The translations under genes and the position numbers were made by a program. A DNA stretch of 64,000 nucleotides. It comes from Setoptus koraiensis. Its lineage: Eukaryota; Arthropoda. Numbering within the stretch: position 1 is the first letter of the stretch; every line of letters starts with the position of its first letter. Shown here one piece after another: positions 23,487 through 34,698 of this stretch. The notes beneath the pieces are model-generated. The model was not told the origin of the DNA. It searched no databases and was given only the letters and a program-made list of their open reading frames with translations. Location: positions 11,656,001 through 11,720,000 of the forward strand of contig CM106586.1 in assembly GCA_048013815.1 (NCBI GenBank), written 5' to 3'.

Positions 23487-24830
23487 TTGTTGAGCGATGG
23501 CAGTTATGAGACTATAGAAATTTCCAGAGCTGAGATATTGGGTCGCAAGATAAACGAAACTCATTCAATGTTGATGCTGTTGTTCACTGTAATAACTCAT
23601 TCGCTGTTGCCGGAAATAACCGGTATTATAACCGAATTGGACACAATAGCGACAGATATGGATGTTCCTACAACTAATTCGCGCGCTCGAGCTGCAGCGG
23701 CGGCCGCAGCCAACGGTAGTGGCTCGGATAGCGATGATAGCGACATGGATAGCCGTCATCGTGACGATAGCGACAGCAGCGACGCGACAGCAGCATCGTC
23801 GCCAACTAACTTGAATCCGTTTCGACGCCTGAATCAGCGCCGTCGACCATCGAATACCGTAGGCCCCGCCACCGACCAAAGGGCACGTCGAGGAATCTCT
23901 CTATTGATGCCACCCGCAGGCAGAAATAGTGGTCCGTTTTCTGGTCCAATTAACGCTAACAATAGTAATACGACTGGCAGGGCTTCGGATGCTGTGTCAA
24001 CTGCGAACTTGTTGCAAACAACAATACTCGGAAATCTTGCAACTAGACCTGCCGGCGGCGCTAGAGTGGGCTCGTCGATGATGCCGTCGTCGGACGTCAA
24101 CAACAATAACATTTCGGCGTCATCGGGACAAGAGACACTTCAGACAGGGGCCAATCCGCCAGCCACTAGTGGCATAGGAGGTGTCTCGACTGGGCTGCAG
24201 AGCGGTCAACAACTGCGCCCGACAACTTCGCTAGCAACACCAACTGCAGCAACAGGTAGCCCACAAGACCATGTGGGATCTAGATTAGGCGCTGCCGCTA
24301 TTCCGGCACGTATGTCTGGCAGCGTGCCAGCACGAGTTCCGGTGCGAGCACCTCCAGCAACGGTGCCAGTGGCGAATAATACAAGCGGTGCCCCGCTCAT
24401 GAAATCTGTCCTGCCGTCCGTCGCGCAACCGTCGCCTCGCAGAGGACAATGGATAGCTAGAAGTCCCGCCACAGTGAGGGCCGACAATCAAACAAGATCG
24501 CGATCTATCAGCCCGGTGCGAATTAGATGGATTCAAGATAATAGCGCGTCCCCGCCAACAATGGCTACATCAACAACAGGCAACCGGACAGTCGAAAGTA
24601 GCCCGTCAGGATCGAGCAGATCGACGCCATCTAGAGCGAGTGTACTGTTTGGAGCTAGTCAGGCAAGACGACAAAGCAACATGAGATACGATGCAAATCC
24701 GCAACGAGAGGCAGACATTCGTTCGCTAAGTGAATCCTACAGAAAGATAAATCAGGTCTTCGAAATATTGCAAATTTTGCACATCCTAGTGCACAGAAAC
24801 AGCGTAGAATTGGACGGTTCTCCTGAATAG
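23487..24830 (+). CDS. Disordered Ala/Ser/Thr/Arg-rich protein, 5' end uncertain, 447 codons
   Basis: The frame opens at a TTG at 23,487, right where the G-depleted tract ends. It stays open upstream to a TAA at 23,418, inside G-poor DNA that offers no ATG. The true start is therefore unknown: it may lie in a missing exon, or the original ATG may have been lost with the other Gs. The first about 55 residues form a hydrophobic helix-like part (MLMLLFTVITHSLLPEI). A long disordered stretch follows with poly-Ala, an acidic SDSDDSD patch and many Pro, Arg and Ser. The last 40 residues look helical (ESYRKINQVFEILQILHIL). No family is recognised. Codon use is richer in GC than its neighbours. Confidence 0.6.
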   Translation: MLSDGSYETIEISRAEILGRKINETHSMLMLLFTVITHSLLPEITGIITELDTIATDMDVPTTNSRARAAAAAAANGSGSDSDDSDMDSRHRDDSDSSDATAASSPTNLNPFRRLNQRRRPSNTVGPATDQRARRGISLLMPPAGRNSGPFSGPINANNSNTTGRASDAVSTANLLQTTILGNLATRPAGGARVGSSMMPSSDVNNNNISASSGQETLQTGANPPATSGIGGVSTGLQSGQQLRPTTSLATPTAATGSPQDHVGSRLGAAAIPARMSGSVPARVPVRAPPATVPVANNTSGAPLMKSVLPSVAQPSPRRGQWIARSPATVRADNQTRSRSISPVRIRWIQDNSASPPTMATSTTGNRTVESSPSGSSRSTPSRASVLFGASQARRQSNMRYDANPQREADIRSLSESYRKINQVFEILQILHILVHRNSVELDGSPE

Positions 24831-25660
24831 ATCCGTGAACTCATCAAAGCATTAGTAATCATGTGATAATACTCAGGCATTAGCTGGACAAGAGAATTCA
24901 TACATCTCTCTTGCTAATGTGGGAAACACTTGTGCAAGCACATAGCAACAGTTTTGTTTTTGACCAGTCTCGAAGCTATTTGAAACAGAAGGCAAACTTT
25001 TACTTGTAAAAGTTTGTGTACTCATTAGATTGTTTTAATTATTGAGATTAGTTTATTAAATTATTATTCATCATTATAATTTTGATTTCCCGAACACGTG
25101 AATCATGATTTAAATGATTTTAATTCCGGTTTGTTTAAAATAAGATCAGATCAGACAGCGGAGTTCAACCAGCTACATGGCATGTTGATCGGCGTGTCAT
25201 TGTTGGGAAGGTTTCCCTGTCAGCTTACCTCGCACCCAAAATGCATTGGAAGCGTGGCATCGCAGGTTTGGTTGCTTATCTGGCCATAAGCATCTTGGAG
25301 TTTATGGTTGTGTTGGATTATTTAGAGATGAAGATCATGCTGTGATGATAATGATAGAAAAAGGCCAGATCATCCCGCCAAACACAGCGTTAGCTAGACG
25401 CGAACAGAGCATAAGATCTGTTTATGAAGATCGAAGCAATCGAGAAAATCCTGATTTTCTAAGAAGTCTAGCTTACAATCTGAAATTTACTTTTGTCTTC
25501 TCAATAGACGACGATGAAACCGAAGCTGAAATAAACGTTCTCTGAACCATACGTTCTCTGAAATATACGTCTCCAAAGTGTACTTCGCTGAAACTCACGT
25601 CTCTGAAACGACCGTATCCCATCTCGAACATTGCCTCAAAAAACGTCTTTCGCCATTCAT
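24831..25660. other. Intergenic stretch with degenerate short repeats
   Basis: An AT-rich 3' flank comes first. At 25,535-25,605 a unit of about 16 bases, with the core acgt(t)ctctgaa, is repeated about five times with changes. ORFs in between show no certain family. Confidence 0.4.
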
Positions 25661-25671
25661 CAAGCAGGTCT

Positions 25672-25959
25672 ATGATGTTGATCAAGTTCTATTCTGGTCG
25701 GACTTATACTCATTACGCGACCCAAGTTCAAGAGTGGTTAAATGATGTGAATATTGAGACGGTGGACCGCCAATCAAACCCACCTTATTGGCCTGAAGGA
25801 AGGCCCATTGAAAGATTTCAGCCTTTATGCAAGCGTAAGTATAGTCAGAGGAAGAAGCCAGCAACAAATATCAAGAGATTCGAGCAAATATGGAGAAGCA
25901 AGTCTTTCTGGTTTTTCGTTCACCAGGCACGCCCACTTTTCTCAGAATTTCAACTTTGA
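25672..25959 (+). pseudogene. Tc1/IS630-superfamily transposase C-terminal fragment
   Basis: The frame encodes YTHYATQVQEWLNDVNIE, then NPPYWPEGRPIERF, then an LCKRKYS segment. This follows the DDE_3-type pattern HYA..V..WL...NI, then NPP.WP..RPIE.FW..LK+. The Glu of RPIE is the third catalytic acid of the DDE triad. The two Asp-bearing blocks are not visible upstream, and the frame runs into dispersed repeat 1 after about 25,900. It is a truncated relic. Confidence 0.5.
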
Positions 25960-26265
25960 GGCTCCATTTCACCCCGAGAGAACTGAGATACATGGTTAAT
26001 TTTGGCTCTAAACGACGTCTCTTTATCTGAACTATATGGTGAAATAAAAAAAAATAGTGAGAAAAGTCGCGCAGTCTTGGTTAAAATCACGAAAAACCTA
26101 AGGTTTCGAGACCAATATTTTTTCGTAAGTGCGTCTTATATCATAAAAAACCAGGAACAGAAATAAACCAGATTTTTGGCTCCACTCGGGAGAGACCTTT
26201 CCAAACATACCCTATTTTCAAATATCGAAGACCAAAAATAAAAACACCCCGAAATGAGACATCCC
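25905..26265. repeat. Dispersed repeat family 1, rearranged copy
   Basis: Positions 25,915-26,110 match the reverse complement of 54,310-54,510, including the gacgtcgtttagagcca core. Positions 26,145-26,265 match the right half of the family in the forward direction (as at 54,510-54,610 and 61,965-62,095). Relative to the other copies one half is inverted, so this is either an internal inversion or two adjoining partial copies. Confidence 0.75.
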
Positions 26266-26269
26266 CTTC

Positions 26270-26600
26270 CCATGTTTTGGCCTATCTCAACGGTGACATC
26301 CGGTTCCGATACCCTCACACCTTTCAGAAAATTTTCGCGAGGGGCGCTGCAGGGGATTCTTGGAAGTTCTGATGTCACCCTAGACATAGGCGAAAGCATC
26401 CGCGGGTTTTTAAAGCCGTTGATTTTTTTGCTGATATCCGCCGGCTTTTTCGAAAAAAAACCCGACCCAAATCCGCAGCTCAGATCTTCAGAGAGAAAAA
26501 ACCCGACCCAACCTGCCGCGGGGCGGACATCCGCGCGGATAATCCACCAAATGGGCATCCGTGTCCACCTGGAGATCGACTAGCAAACAAATGATGACTG
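26270..26600. repeat. GC-rich element with direct repeats
   Basis: It is clearly richer in GC than its surroundings. The motif aaaaacccgaccca occurs twice, near 26,455 and 26,497. Short palindromic pieces such as catccgcgcgg are present. No family is recognised. It adjoins family 1, so it may be part of a composite element. Confidence 0.45.
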
Positions 26601-26774
26601 GTGCGGTCCAGTCGATTGGGATCAAAATAAAAAAAAAATCAAAAGAATGACTTGAGATCATTTCATAAACTTTGATCTGAAGCAACGAACGCATTTTTCC
26701 CAAAATTTTCTCTGACCCTTAAGGACCTCTGGCGTACTAGCATTGGAAATTCAAACTTGTTTGAGATTATTTCT

Positions 26775-27000
26775 CACTGGAGCGTGTCAGACACCACTTC
26801 CGGTATACCCTTACGCAATTTCGAACTGGTAGTGTCTTTTCGCTTTATCTCTGGATGAAGTTTTCTTAGTTTGCTTCGAAGGAGTCTTCATCAATCCTGT
26901 AAGTCAAAGTGACTTGAATAAAGTATCATTCGATGGAGCACAATCGACAAGGGATCCGAAAATATAAAAACGCTGCAGAAGACGAGAAAAATAATCACCT
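26775..27000. repeat. Dispersed repeat family 2, copy 1
   Basis: It shares gtcag(a/g)caccacttccggta, then gcaatt, then gtgtctttt...gat(g/a)...cttcgaagg, and later atcgacaagg/gatc(c)gaaaat blocks with 32,345-32,590. The order and spacing are similar in both. Non-coding; class unknown. Confidence 0.6.
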
Positions 27001-27404
27001 GAAAACCGAAATTTCATAACAATATCCATGTCATACAATTCAATATCTAACGGCAAGTAATCCTAGAAGCTAAAATGAAGTTCATTTTTTTCCGCAAAAA
27101 CCACAAAAAACTGGATTTTTCAGCCGGCCCCTTCTTGATCAGTTAAATTAGGACAGCCGATTTTAGCCATAGTCTATTGCATCCGAGTGTACCCGAATAA
27201 AAGGTACAACTTGTAAGTCCACTAATAATTCTAGTTGCGGCAATTCTTAGCATACATACGCCTGTGTCTGGATACTATTTGCGTTGTTTCGCTATCACAG
27301 GTTTTTCATGCTATTTTATTTCTAATTCATTCTAATAATATAATAAAGAATTAATATCGACTATAATAATTTGTCTCCAATGCCGTGAAGTAAAACAGAA
27401 ATCA

Positions 27405-28079
27405 TTAATTACTGTCGCAACCGACTAGGGATGCCCATAAATTTGTAATATCTTCACTTTTGTTGTGAGACCACCATAATGACAAAGCGTTTAGTTTACA
27501 TTCTCTATCAATGTCTGATTTTTCACTAGTGAAAATATCGTAAATTTCTTCGGCGGACAATTGCTGAAAAGAGCTAGTCATCTGTATTGTTGGTAGCCAG
27601 CTTAATATTAGCGGCTTACAAGTTTCTACAATATCAGAAAGATCTGATTGTTTTGCCCATTTGTAGATATCAACAGCCGTATCAGATTTGAGTTTCCAGT
27701 TAATTTCGCTGGATAGATCTGTGTACAATTGTTTGAAGCAATACTTTTTTGCTAATGACAACAATCTTATGAGTATCTCGATTTCTTCGTTCGAAATACC
27801 ATCATTATCACCTAGGTCATACTCGTATACTCCTTCATGTTCTAATTCTTCATGGTCGTAAAGATAATGAATGAGATCAATGAGATTACTTTCGTCCAAT
27901 TGTAGCTCCTCTAGATCGTTGCCAGTGTTTAGATTATATTTAAACAGTTCGGCAAAATATTCACTTCTTGAGGCAAGTAATGATTTGTGCACCTTTACAG
28001 CTTGGCCTTTGTTATCTAATAGCAACAGGTCAGTTGTCTCCGCGTCATTGATTGTGATACATTGGCGTTTTCTTTTCAT
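27405..28079 (-). CDS. BTB-domain protein, 224 aa
   Basis: Residues about 14-120 fit a BTB/POZ domain: DLLLLDNKGQAVKVHKSLLASRSEYFAELF contains the typical VHK..LA.RS.YF signature (a D-x-hydrophobic start is kept). LDESNLIDLIHYLYD and ILIRLLSLAKKYCFKQL follow. The remainder, about 125-224, is helical like a BACK-type region. There is no kelch or zinc-finger part, so the protein is short for the family. BTB proteins usually dimerise and recruit Cullin-3, but whether this one does is unknown. ATG start; no intron visible. A second, longer BTB protein (KLHL10-like) lies at 47.5-49.5 kb. Confidence 0.8.
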   Translation of the reverse strand: MKRKRQCITINDAETTDLLLLDNKGQAVKVHKSLLASRSEYFAELFKYNLNTGNDLEELQLDESNLIDLIHYLYDHEELEHEGVYEYDLGDNDGISNEEIEILIRLLSLAKKYCFKQLYTDLSSEINWKLKSDTAVDIYKWAKQSDLSDIVETCKPLILSWLPTIQMTSSFQQLSAEEIYDIFTSEKSDIDRECKLNALSLWWSHNKSEDITNLWASLVGCDSN

Positions 28080-28474
28080 TTATATTTCTGTATGTTCAAT
28101 TGTACTGTGTAGCTTGTATGAGGAAAGAAATACGGATCGTCGAATAAAATATTACTAGGAAAATCGAGATGCTAAAACCAAAAATAGGACATAAATTATG
28201 CAGATAATGACAATATACGGGAAAACGAATAGATGGCGATTGCAAACAATCTACTGCCTTAAATTGTGAATCGGAGAGCTAATAATGATCGCGTGCCGCG
28301 GTACTCACTGTGTTTTCTCACGAACACCCAGAAGGGATAAGTACATTTGTAGGATCAAAATAATTATGTAGATCTAGTCCCATGCTGTCCCAAGCTGAAA
28401 TGGCTTCTGGCTGAAGATGAAAGAAATTCTATTCTATATATTGTTTGGAAGATTCGGAAAACTAGAGGCCTCTG
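28080..28474. promoter_or_regulatory. Divergent intergenic region
   Basis: This 395-bp stretch lies between two genes transcribed away from each other. No distinct motif is identified with confidence. Confidence 0.35.
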
Positions 28475-29155
28475 ATGGTACTCATGCTCGAACAGTCAAC
28501 TACTATAAATACGTCGTGTCAGCCAGGATCTAATTGTGGCAAATCAACTAAACTAGCGAATACATTCTTTACCCATCAAAGAATACCTATCTTCGTAGCC
28601 GTTGCAATTTTGTTGGTGGGATCAGTATTTCTATGTTTTCTATGGAGATGCATGAACAGAAGTGATGATAAACCCGCAAGATCTGAAACTGTTAACAAAA
28701 AATTTATTGAACTAAATGTGACCGAGGAGCCATCAGCTATTGAAGGAAGTGCAGTTATTGGTTCAATACCGACCATTCCAATAAATACTATCAACAGTTC
28801 CACTGGTACGACACTGATTGGAAAAACAGAGAGCCCATTCATAGGTGGGAAATCGGTGAGCTCCGTAACAACTGCTGCAACAGGTACGCAGGATCCAATT
28901 GACGTGAATTCTGGGTTTTTTGCAGCAGACCCAAGTGATCAAAAAGGACGTAGAGACCTCATTGCTAAGATGCCAAAGAATGTATTCAAAGGAACGACGA
29001 GTAGGCTACCACGCCTCAACAGTTTATCACCGTTGCCGATAGGAGGTATTAAGCGTTCTGAGCCTGCTTCAAAGACATACAGGAGTGCCAGGTCAACTAA
29101 GAAAAAAAAGAAAGCCAACCAAAAACCTGTCAAAGACAAGCAAAACCTGAATTGA
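28475..29155 (+). CDS. Single-pass membrane protein, 226 aa
   Basis: From the ATG the protein has a short outer part with two Cys (TSCQPGSNCG). One hydrophobic helix follows at about 38-58 (IPIFVAVAILLVGSVFLCFLW), then a long Ser/Thr-rich tail that ends in a very basic block (TKKKKKANQKPVKDKQ). No cleavable signal is evident, so it may insert by its own helix with the N-terminus outside. The plan resembles the proteins at 4,015 and 43,678. No family is recognised, and the sequences are too diverged for me to claim homology. Confidence 0.65.
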   Translation: MVLMLEQSTTINTSCQPGSNCGKSTKLANTFFTHQRIPIFVAVAILLVGSVFLCFLWRCMNRSDDKPARSETVNKKFIELNVTEEPSAIEGSAVIGSIPTIPINTINSSTGTTLIGKTESPFIGGKSVSSVTTAATGTQDPIDVNSGFFAADPSDQKGRRDLIAKMPKNVFKGTTSRLPRLNSLSPLPIGGIKRSEPASKTYRSARSTKKKKKANQKPVKDKQNLN

Positions 29156-29578
29156 GAAAGCTATTATAGTGTTCTTCAGTATAAAACATATATCATACGT
29201 TGATACGATGAACTAATGGATCTGTATTGTATTGTATATTTATATTTATATAAATTATATTATATATTTATATTTATATTGAACATCATTGTATCAGGCG
29301 ATATTGATAATGACAATGAGCGCGCTCGATCCAGTAGATGAAATGCTCCTCGTGCTTTGTTTGTTTTTGTACTACAGTGCTACTGCAACATATTCTAAGG
29401 TTAATTATAAAATTTATACTTTAAATATTTATGCTACCCTGTTCCTCTATACGAATCAGGAAACAGTTGGACTCATTATTAATGCTGTACTACACTGGCA
29501 CTGGTTTATACAGTATGTGAAACATCTGCATTTAAGTTGAGAAATCTATTCTATTTTTCTTTAGTTTCATATACGACT

Positions 29579-30073
29579 ATGCTGTCAAACATGAGCGATA
29601 GAAAGAGCCCTGCTGATTTGCGTAATGGGGCTGATTGTGGTAGCTACAGCTGGTCACAGACATACAAAGATATTGAGATTACCATAAATGTTGGCACTGA
29701 GCAGCCCTGGTGCAAAAAAGACTTTCACGTTAAGGTAGCCCGTAATGGTATAAAAGTTTTTCACAAACCACTGACACAAGAAGGCTCGATATTATTGCAA
29801 GGTGAATTTAGTCACAATGTTGATGTTGATAGCTGCTCCTGGATTATAGATAGCAACACCAATCACTTGATCTTATTCATTGAAAAAACAGACTCACTAT
29901 GGTGGCCGAATCTGATTAAGGGTGAAACACCTAAAATTATGGGCAAACATTTTCGATGTGTATCAGTAAACGAATTGACAGACGAAGATAGGGGTATATG
30001 CAATAAACTGATGCTGCAACAGATAGAGAAATTACACAATAGCAATACCAAAAGTAATCTGTTGCTATCATAA
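29579..30073 (+). CDS. NudC-like CS-domain protein, 164 aa
   Basis: The ORF is open from a TTG, but the first ATG is at 29,579 and a second is at 29,591. The CS (p23-like) beta-sandwich fits well: YSWSQTYKDIEITINV, DFHVKVARNGIKVF, LLQGEFSHNVDVDSCSWII, HLILFIEKTDSLWWPNLIKGE. The Trp pair near the end and the K/E pattern match NudC-family domains, which act as Hsp90 co-chaperones and in dynein-linked processes. A short helical tail with EDRGICNKLMLQQIEKL follows. Intronless. NUDCD2 or NUDCD3 relatives are the nearest guess; I cannot assign a subtype. Confidence 0.75.
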   Translation: MLSNMSDRKSPADLRNGADCGSYSWSQTYKDIEITINVGTEQPWCKKDFHVKVARNGIKVFHKPLTQEGSILLQGEFSHNVDVDSCSWIIDSNTNHLILFIEKTDSLWWPNLIKGETPKIMGKHFRCVSVNELTDEDRGICNKLMLQQIEKLHNSNTKSNLLLS

Positions 30074-30664
30074 TAACCTGAATCAATCAAGCAATTAGAA
30101 AGAATTAGTCATCAACCTTACAACTGATTTTTAGTTGCGAATTGTCTAAGGAGGAAAGGATTGTCCTGTCAGTTGAAAGAATTAGTGAAAATTGGATTAC
30201 ATATATTTGTCTTCTATTCATTTGGTCCGACAACATTACTAAACATTGTTGCTTACTTGCAAATGTCATCCAATTAATCAACATACGCTTCCTTGATCCT
30301 GCATAAACACACCGATATGTGGCATAATGTGGCATGTTAAATTCAATAAATCAGTCTGTCGCATCATATCAATTCAGTGTCTATTTTGAAAGAATAAAAA
30401 AGCAAGTAAAATGTCCAATGATTCGGGGATCATCAACAAAAAAAGGAGCACATCAAGTTGACATCTATTTTTAACTCGCTAACGATAGAATGAGTTCATC
30501 GAAAGCTCCTTTTTCTTTTTTTAGAATTAATATCAAAGTTTCTATCAATGGGTATTATTATCATCCAATACTGAAATCATTTTTCAGAAAATTGAGCCTC
30601 GAATTGATTTTATCTCAAAAGTCGTCATATTAGCTAAAAGTTGTCAAGATCTCTCGAGCACACC
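30074..30664. other. Intergenic stretch
   Basis: No supported gene. A purine-rich aaaaaaggagc near 30,439 pairs with gctcctttttc near 30,505, which could form a hairpin with a loop of about 55 bases. Otherwise nothing is seen. Confidence 0.4.
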
Positions 30665-31877
30665 ATGCGATCTGCTAGCGTTGCCACATACAATGTTTTA
30701 ATTGTTGTGTGCTCTATGGTGTTACTATCACTAGCGAATGAAAATGTACTATCAGCAATCGATCAAATACCCACTGACAATCTAGAATCGTTAGATGCTG
30801 AATTGCTGGCTGAAGAAGAAGAATTTGGTAAACATTATGCAAAAAACTTTTACGAAATGATTCAAGAGGCCGATAAATTGTCCGAAAAGAAGATATCATT
30901 AGCGTTGTATTCGATGGCTTGGAATCACTTGAAGTACGCTTTAAATAATTATGTGGTACAACGGCGTATGATTGTAGGATTGAAAGTTAATTTTGCTAGA
31001 CAATTCCAAAAGAGTAACGCCTACCATCTGAAAGCTTTGCTGGCTCGCTCGCAGTTACCTGTTGTGTTATCGTCCAAAGTAAATTTGCGTACCAACTTTC
31101 CCGGCATATCAGGTAATGTATTGTAGCATTATTTGATTTATAATGATGACCATAACCAGTAGTATTGTTTAGCGGATGAACATATAAATTGATAGGCTGT
31201 TTTTCTCAAAAATCCAACATGATAAAATCCTAATAGATAATCAACTAGCAAACATGATCAGGTTAATTGAAGTAAGAGCTAGATTTCGTACGCAGGATGA
31301 TGTATTAGCTCTCAGTGCAACAAACATCAAGAAGATCTTTCAGATGATCGAATCATTCGCTCTTGATAAGTCACAGATTTATTCCGCGACTATTGCCAAC
31401 TGGGGTTTCGTACTGCTGGAAGACTACTATCAAAATGTTCTTGAATATCAAATTCTCTTAGCTGTCACATCGGATAAATTATTAGAGGATTCAAACTATT
31501 CTATCAAGTGCGATGATAACGACAACTCTTGTAGTGATGATGACGAAATGATCATGAGTAAAATTGATGGTATAATTAACGATGCTCTTGATATACAATT
31601 GTGTACTGCAGCTCAAGGATTAGAACTGCCCCCAACAATTAATGAGGACATGATAAGCAATTTGGTTGGAGCCTGGCTGCCAAAGGACGTCATCAGGGAT
31701 CATCAAAGAGTACTGGACGTTCTAGTTGAAGCCGGACTAGAATCCAGAGACAGCGAAAAGCGTAATGAATTGGAAAGACAGCTCAATTCCATCCATATTG
31801 ATTCAGATGCAACACTTGACCTGATTGAGAGGCTCGAAATAAAAATGAGCGATGAAAATCAAGATAATCAAGACTAA
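30665..31877 (+). CDS. Secreted helical protein, two exons, about 358 aa
   Basis: Exon 1 is 30,665-31,112 and exon 2 is 31,249-31,877, with an intron of 136 bp (donor CAG/GTAATG, acceptor CTAG). Both parts are open in the same frame across the junction. Without splicing, exon 1 would stop after GNVL. The first 23 residues look like a signal peptide (YNVLIVVCSMVLLSLA). The rest is helical, with an acidic AEEEEF stretch, an acidic DDNDNSCSDDDE stretch in exon 2 and a charged C-terminus. No family is recognised. The alternative is two separate genes, with exon 2 starting at the ATG 31,254. Confidence 0.55.
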
Positions 31878-33107
31878 GAATGATATATGGAATTGAAGGA
31901 TAATCAAGAAATCGTCGAACTATAGTACATTTCGCGATGTTCACTCTGGCAATCAAACATTGTGAGAGCATCAACTTGAGCAGTGAATTGCCATCATAAA
32001 ACAAATTGAAATCAAATGCTGAAAGACCTACACCCTGTCGGTACCGGTCTTGTCTTGTTTCTTGGTAAAGAATTGAAAATTCGTTCCCCTCTTGTGTGCT
32101 AAGATTCCATTGGGTTCTTAAATGAAACATTCGAAATGGTTGAAAGTGTTCTAATCCATCAAGTTCGAACCGGAATACTACCCCCAGGCGATGCACTTGA
32201 ATTTCCATGTGCAGTGTGATCGAGTCGCAGTTCACCGGCTTAGTTTAATGATGAAACTAAACCAAAATTCAGACAGATGCTTCTCAGATGACCTCTCCCA
32301 TGTGAGCGGTCGAAAGTAAAAAACCTGTTTCAGTTCGAATTTTTTATTCGGGGAGTGTCAGGCACCACTTCCGGTACTGCCTGACGCAATCTTTATCCGC
32401 TCAACTCACAACATTTTCGCACTAGGTGTCATTTTCTGATGCGTCTTCGAGGGGGTCCTATCTAAGCTCCTTGTGTCACACAGATTCGAAAAGAGCATCA
32501 ATCGGCGTGGTTCAATCTACTCTTCTAGCAGTAAAATAAGGATGAAAACATACTGTTAAGAGGATCGAAAATGAAAAAAAAAACATTTTTTTTTTATGAT
32601 TTGGCTCCATTTGATGAAAGGTTGCGCCATATGCAAAAAATGCAAAAGGAGAAGAAAAGTCGGCATATTCCGCAGTTATCAACTTCGTGATTTGGCATGC
32701 GACGAATAGTTATGACTAAGGACGATACAACAATACTGTATATAGCAACTTTAGATGAAGCTCGTATCGCCAAAAACACGCCGATTGCTACTCTTCTTTT
32801 GCGAATTCCGCCCTTGCTGAGGAATGGAGCTGATTGAAAAGAAAAAATAATCATCACGCAAGATTCTGACTGACTTCATGAAATTGGTCGAATCAAAGCT
32901 CAAAGGATTTTTTCTTCTCGATTGATTTACTGATTCTTATTGTCGTGAATACTTATAAATGACCCAATAGCAGAGGAGCTCTGGTGTTCAACATATATGA
33001 TCGACTACAGCAAGAGGATATTTGTCGAGGAGGACTATAAGTCGATTCAATTTATTCATCACATTAATTCAAAGCATCGGTGAAACAACCGAGAATGTTG
33101 GGGCTGA
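31878..33107. other. Intergenic stretch with repeat family 2
   Basis: No supported gene. A copy of repeat family 2 lies at about 32,345-32,590. The rest is unassigned. Confidence 0.45.
32345..32590. repeat. Dispersed repeat family 2, copy 2
   Basis: It shows the same ordered blocks as 26,775-27,000, beginning with gtgtcaggcaccacttccgg and ending with a gatcgaaaat block followed by poly-A and poly-T. Confidence 0.6.
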
Positions 33108-34400
<1,293 letters not shown>

Positions 34401-34698
34401 CTATTGTAGTAATGTATTGGTGGAGAACTTGACCAGTTCATATATTCATGTCAATTATATAAAATGTCATAGAATCAGACTACTGGTAGTGGGTTCAGAT
34501 TGAAGTGCAATTCTCAGCTGCTTTATGTTGCATCATGAATTTGTGACGCACACAAAACTAGCTGGAATTGAGCGCGTGAAGAGAGCGAGCAGAAGATCTC
34601 GGAAAAATTGTATGAGTGCTTCAAAAACTGGACAAATACTTGAACATGCAAACTGTTAAATGAGTGATCGAATGAATTGTTTTTTATTGTGCTTGCGA

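Noticed and set aside
25228-25300. Copia-type GAG-pre-integrase piece (AWHRRFG...)
   Set aside because: Only a few residues match and the frame continues into unrelated sequence, so chance is likely.
32594-32857. Minus ORF of 87 codons
   Set aside because: It follows repeat family 2, and shows no family or consistent coding character.
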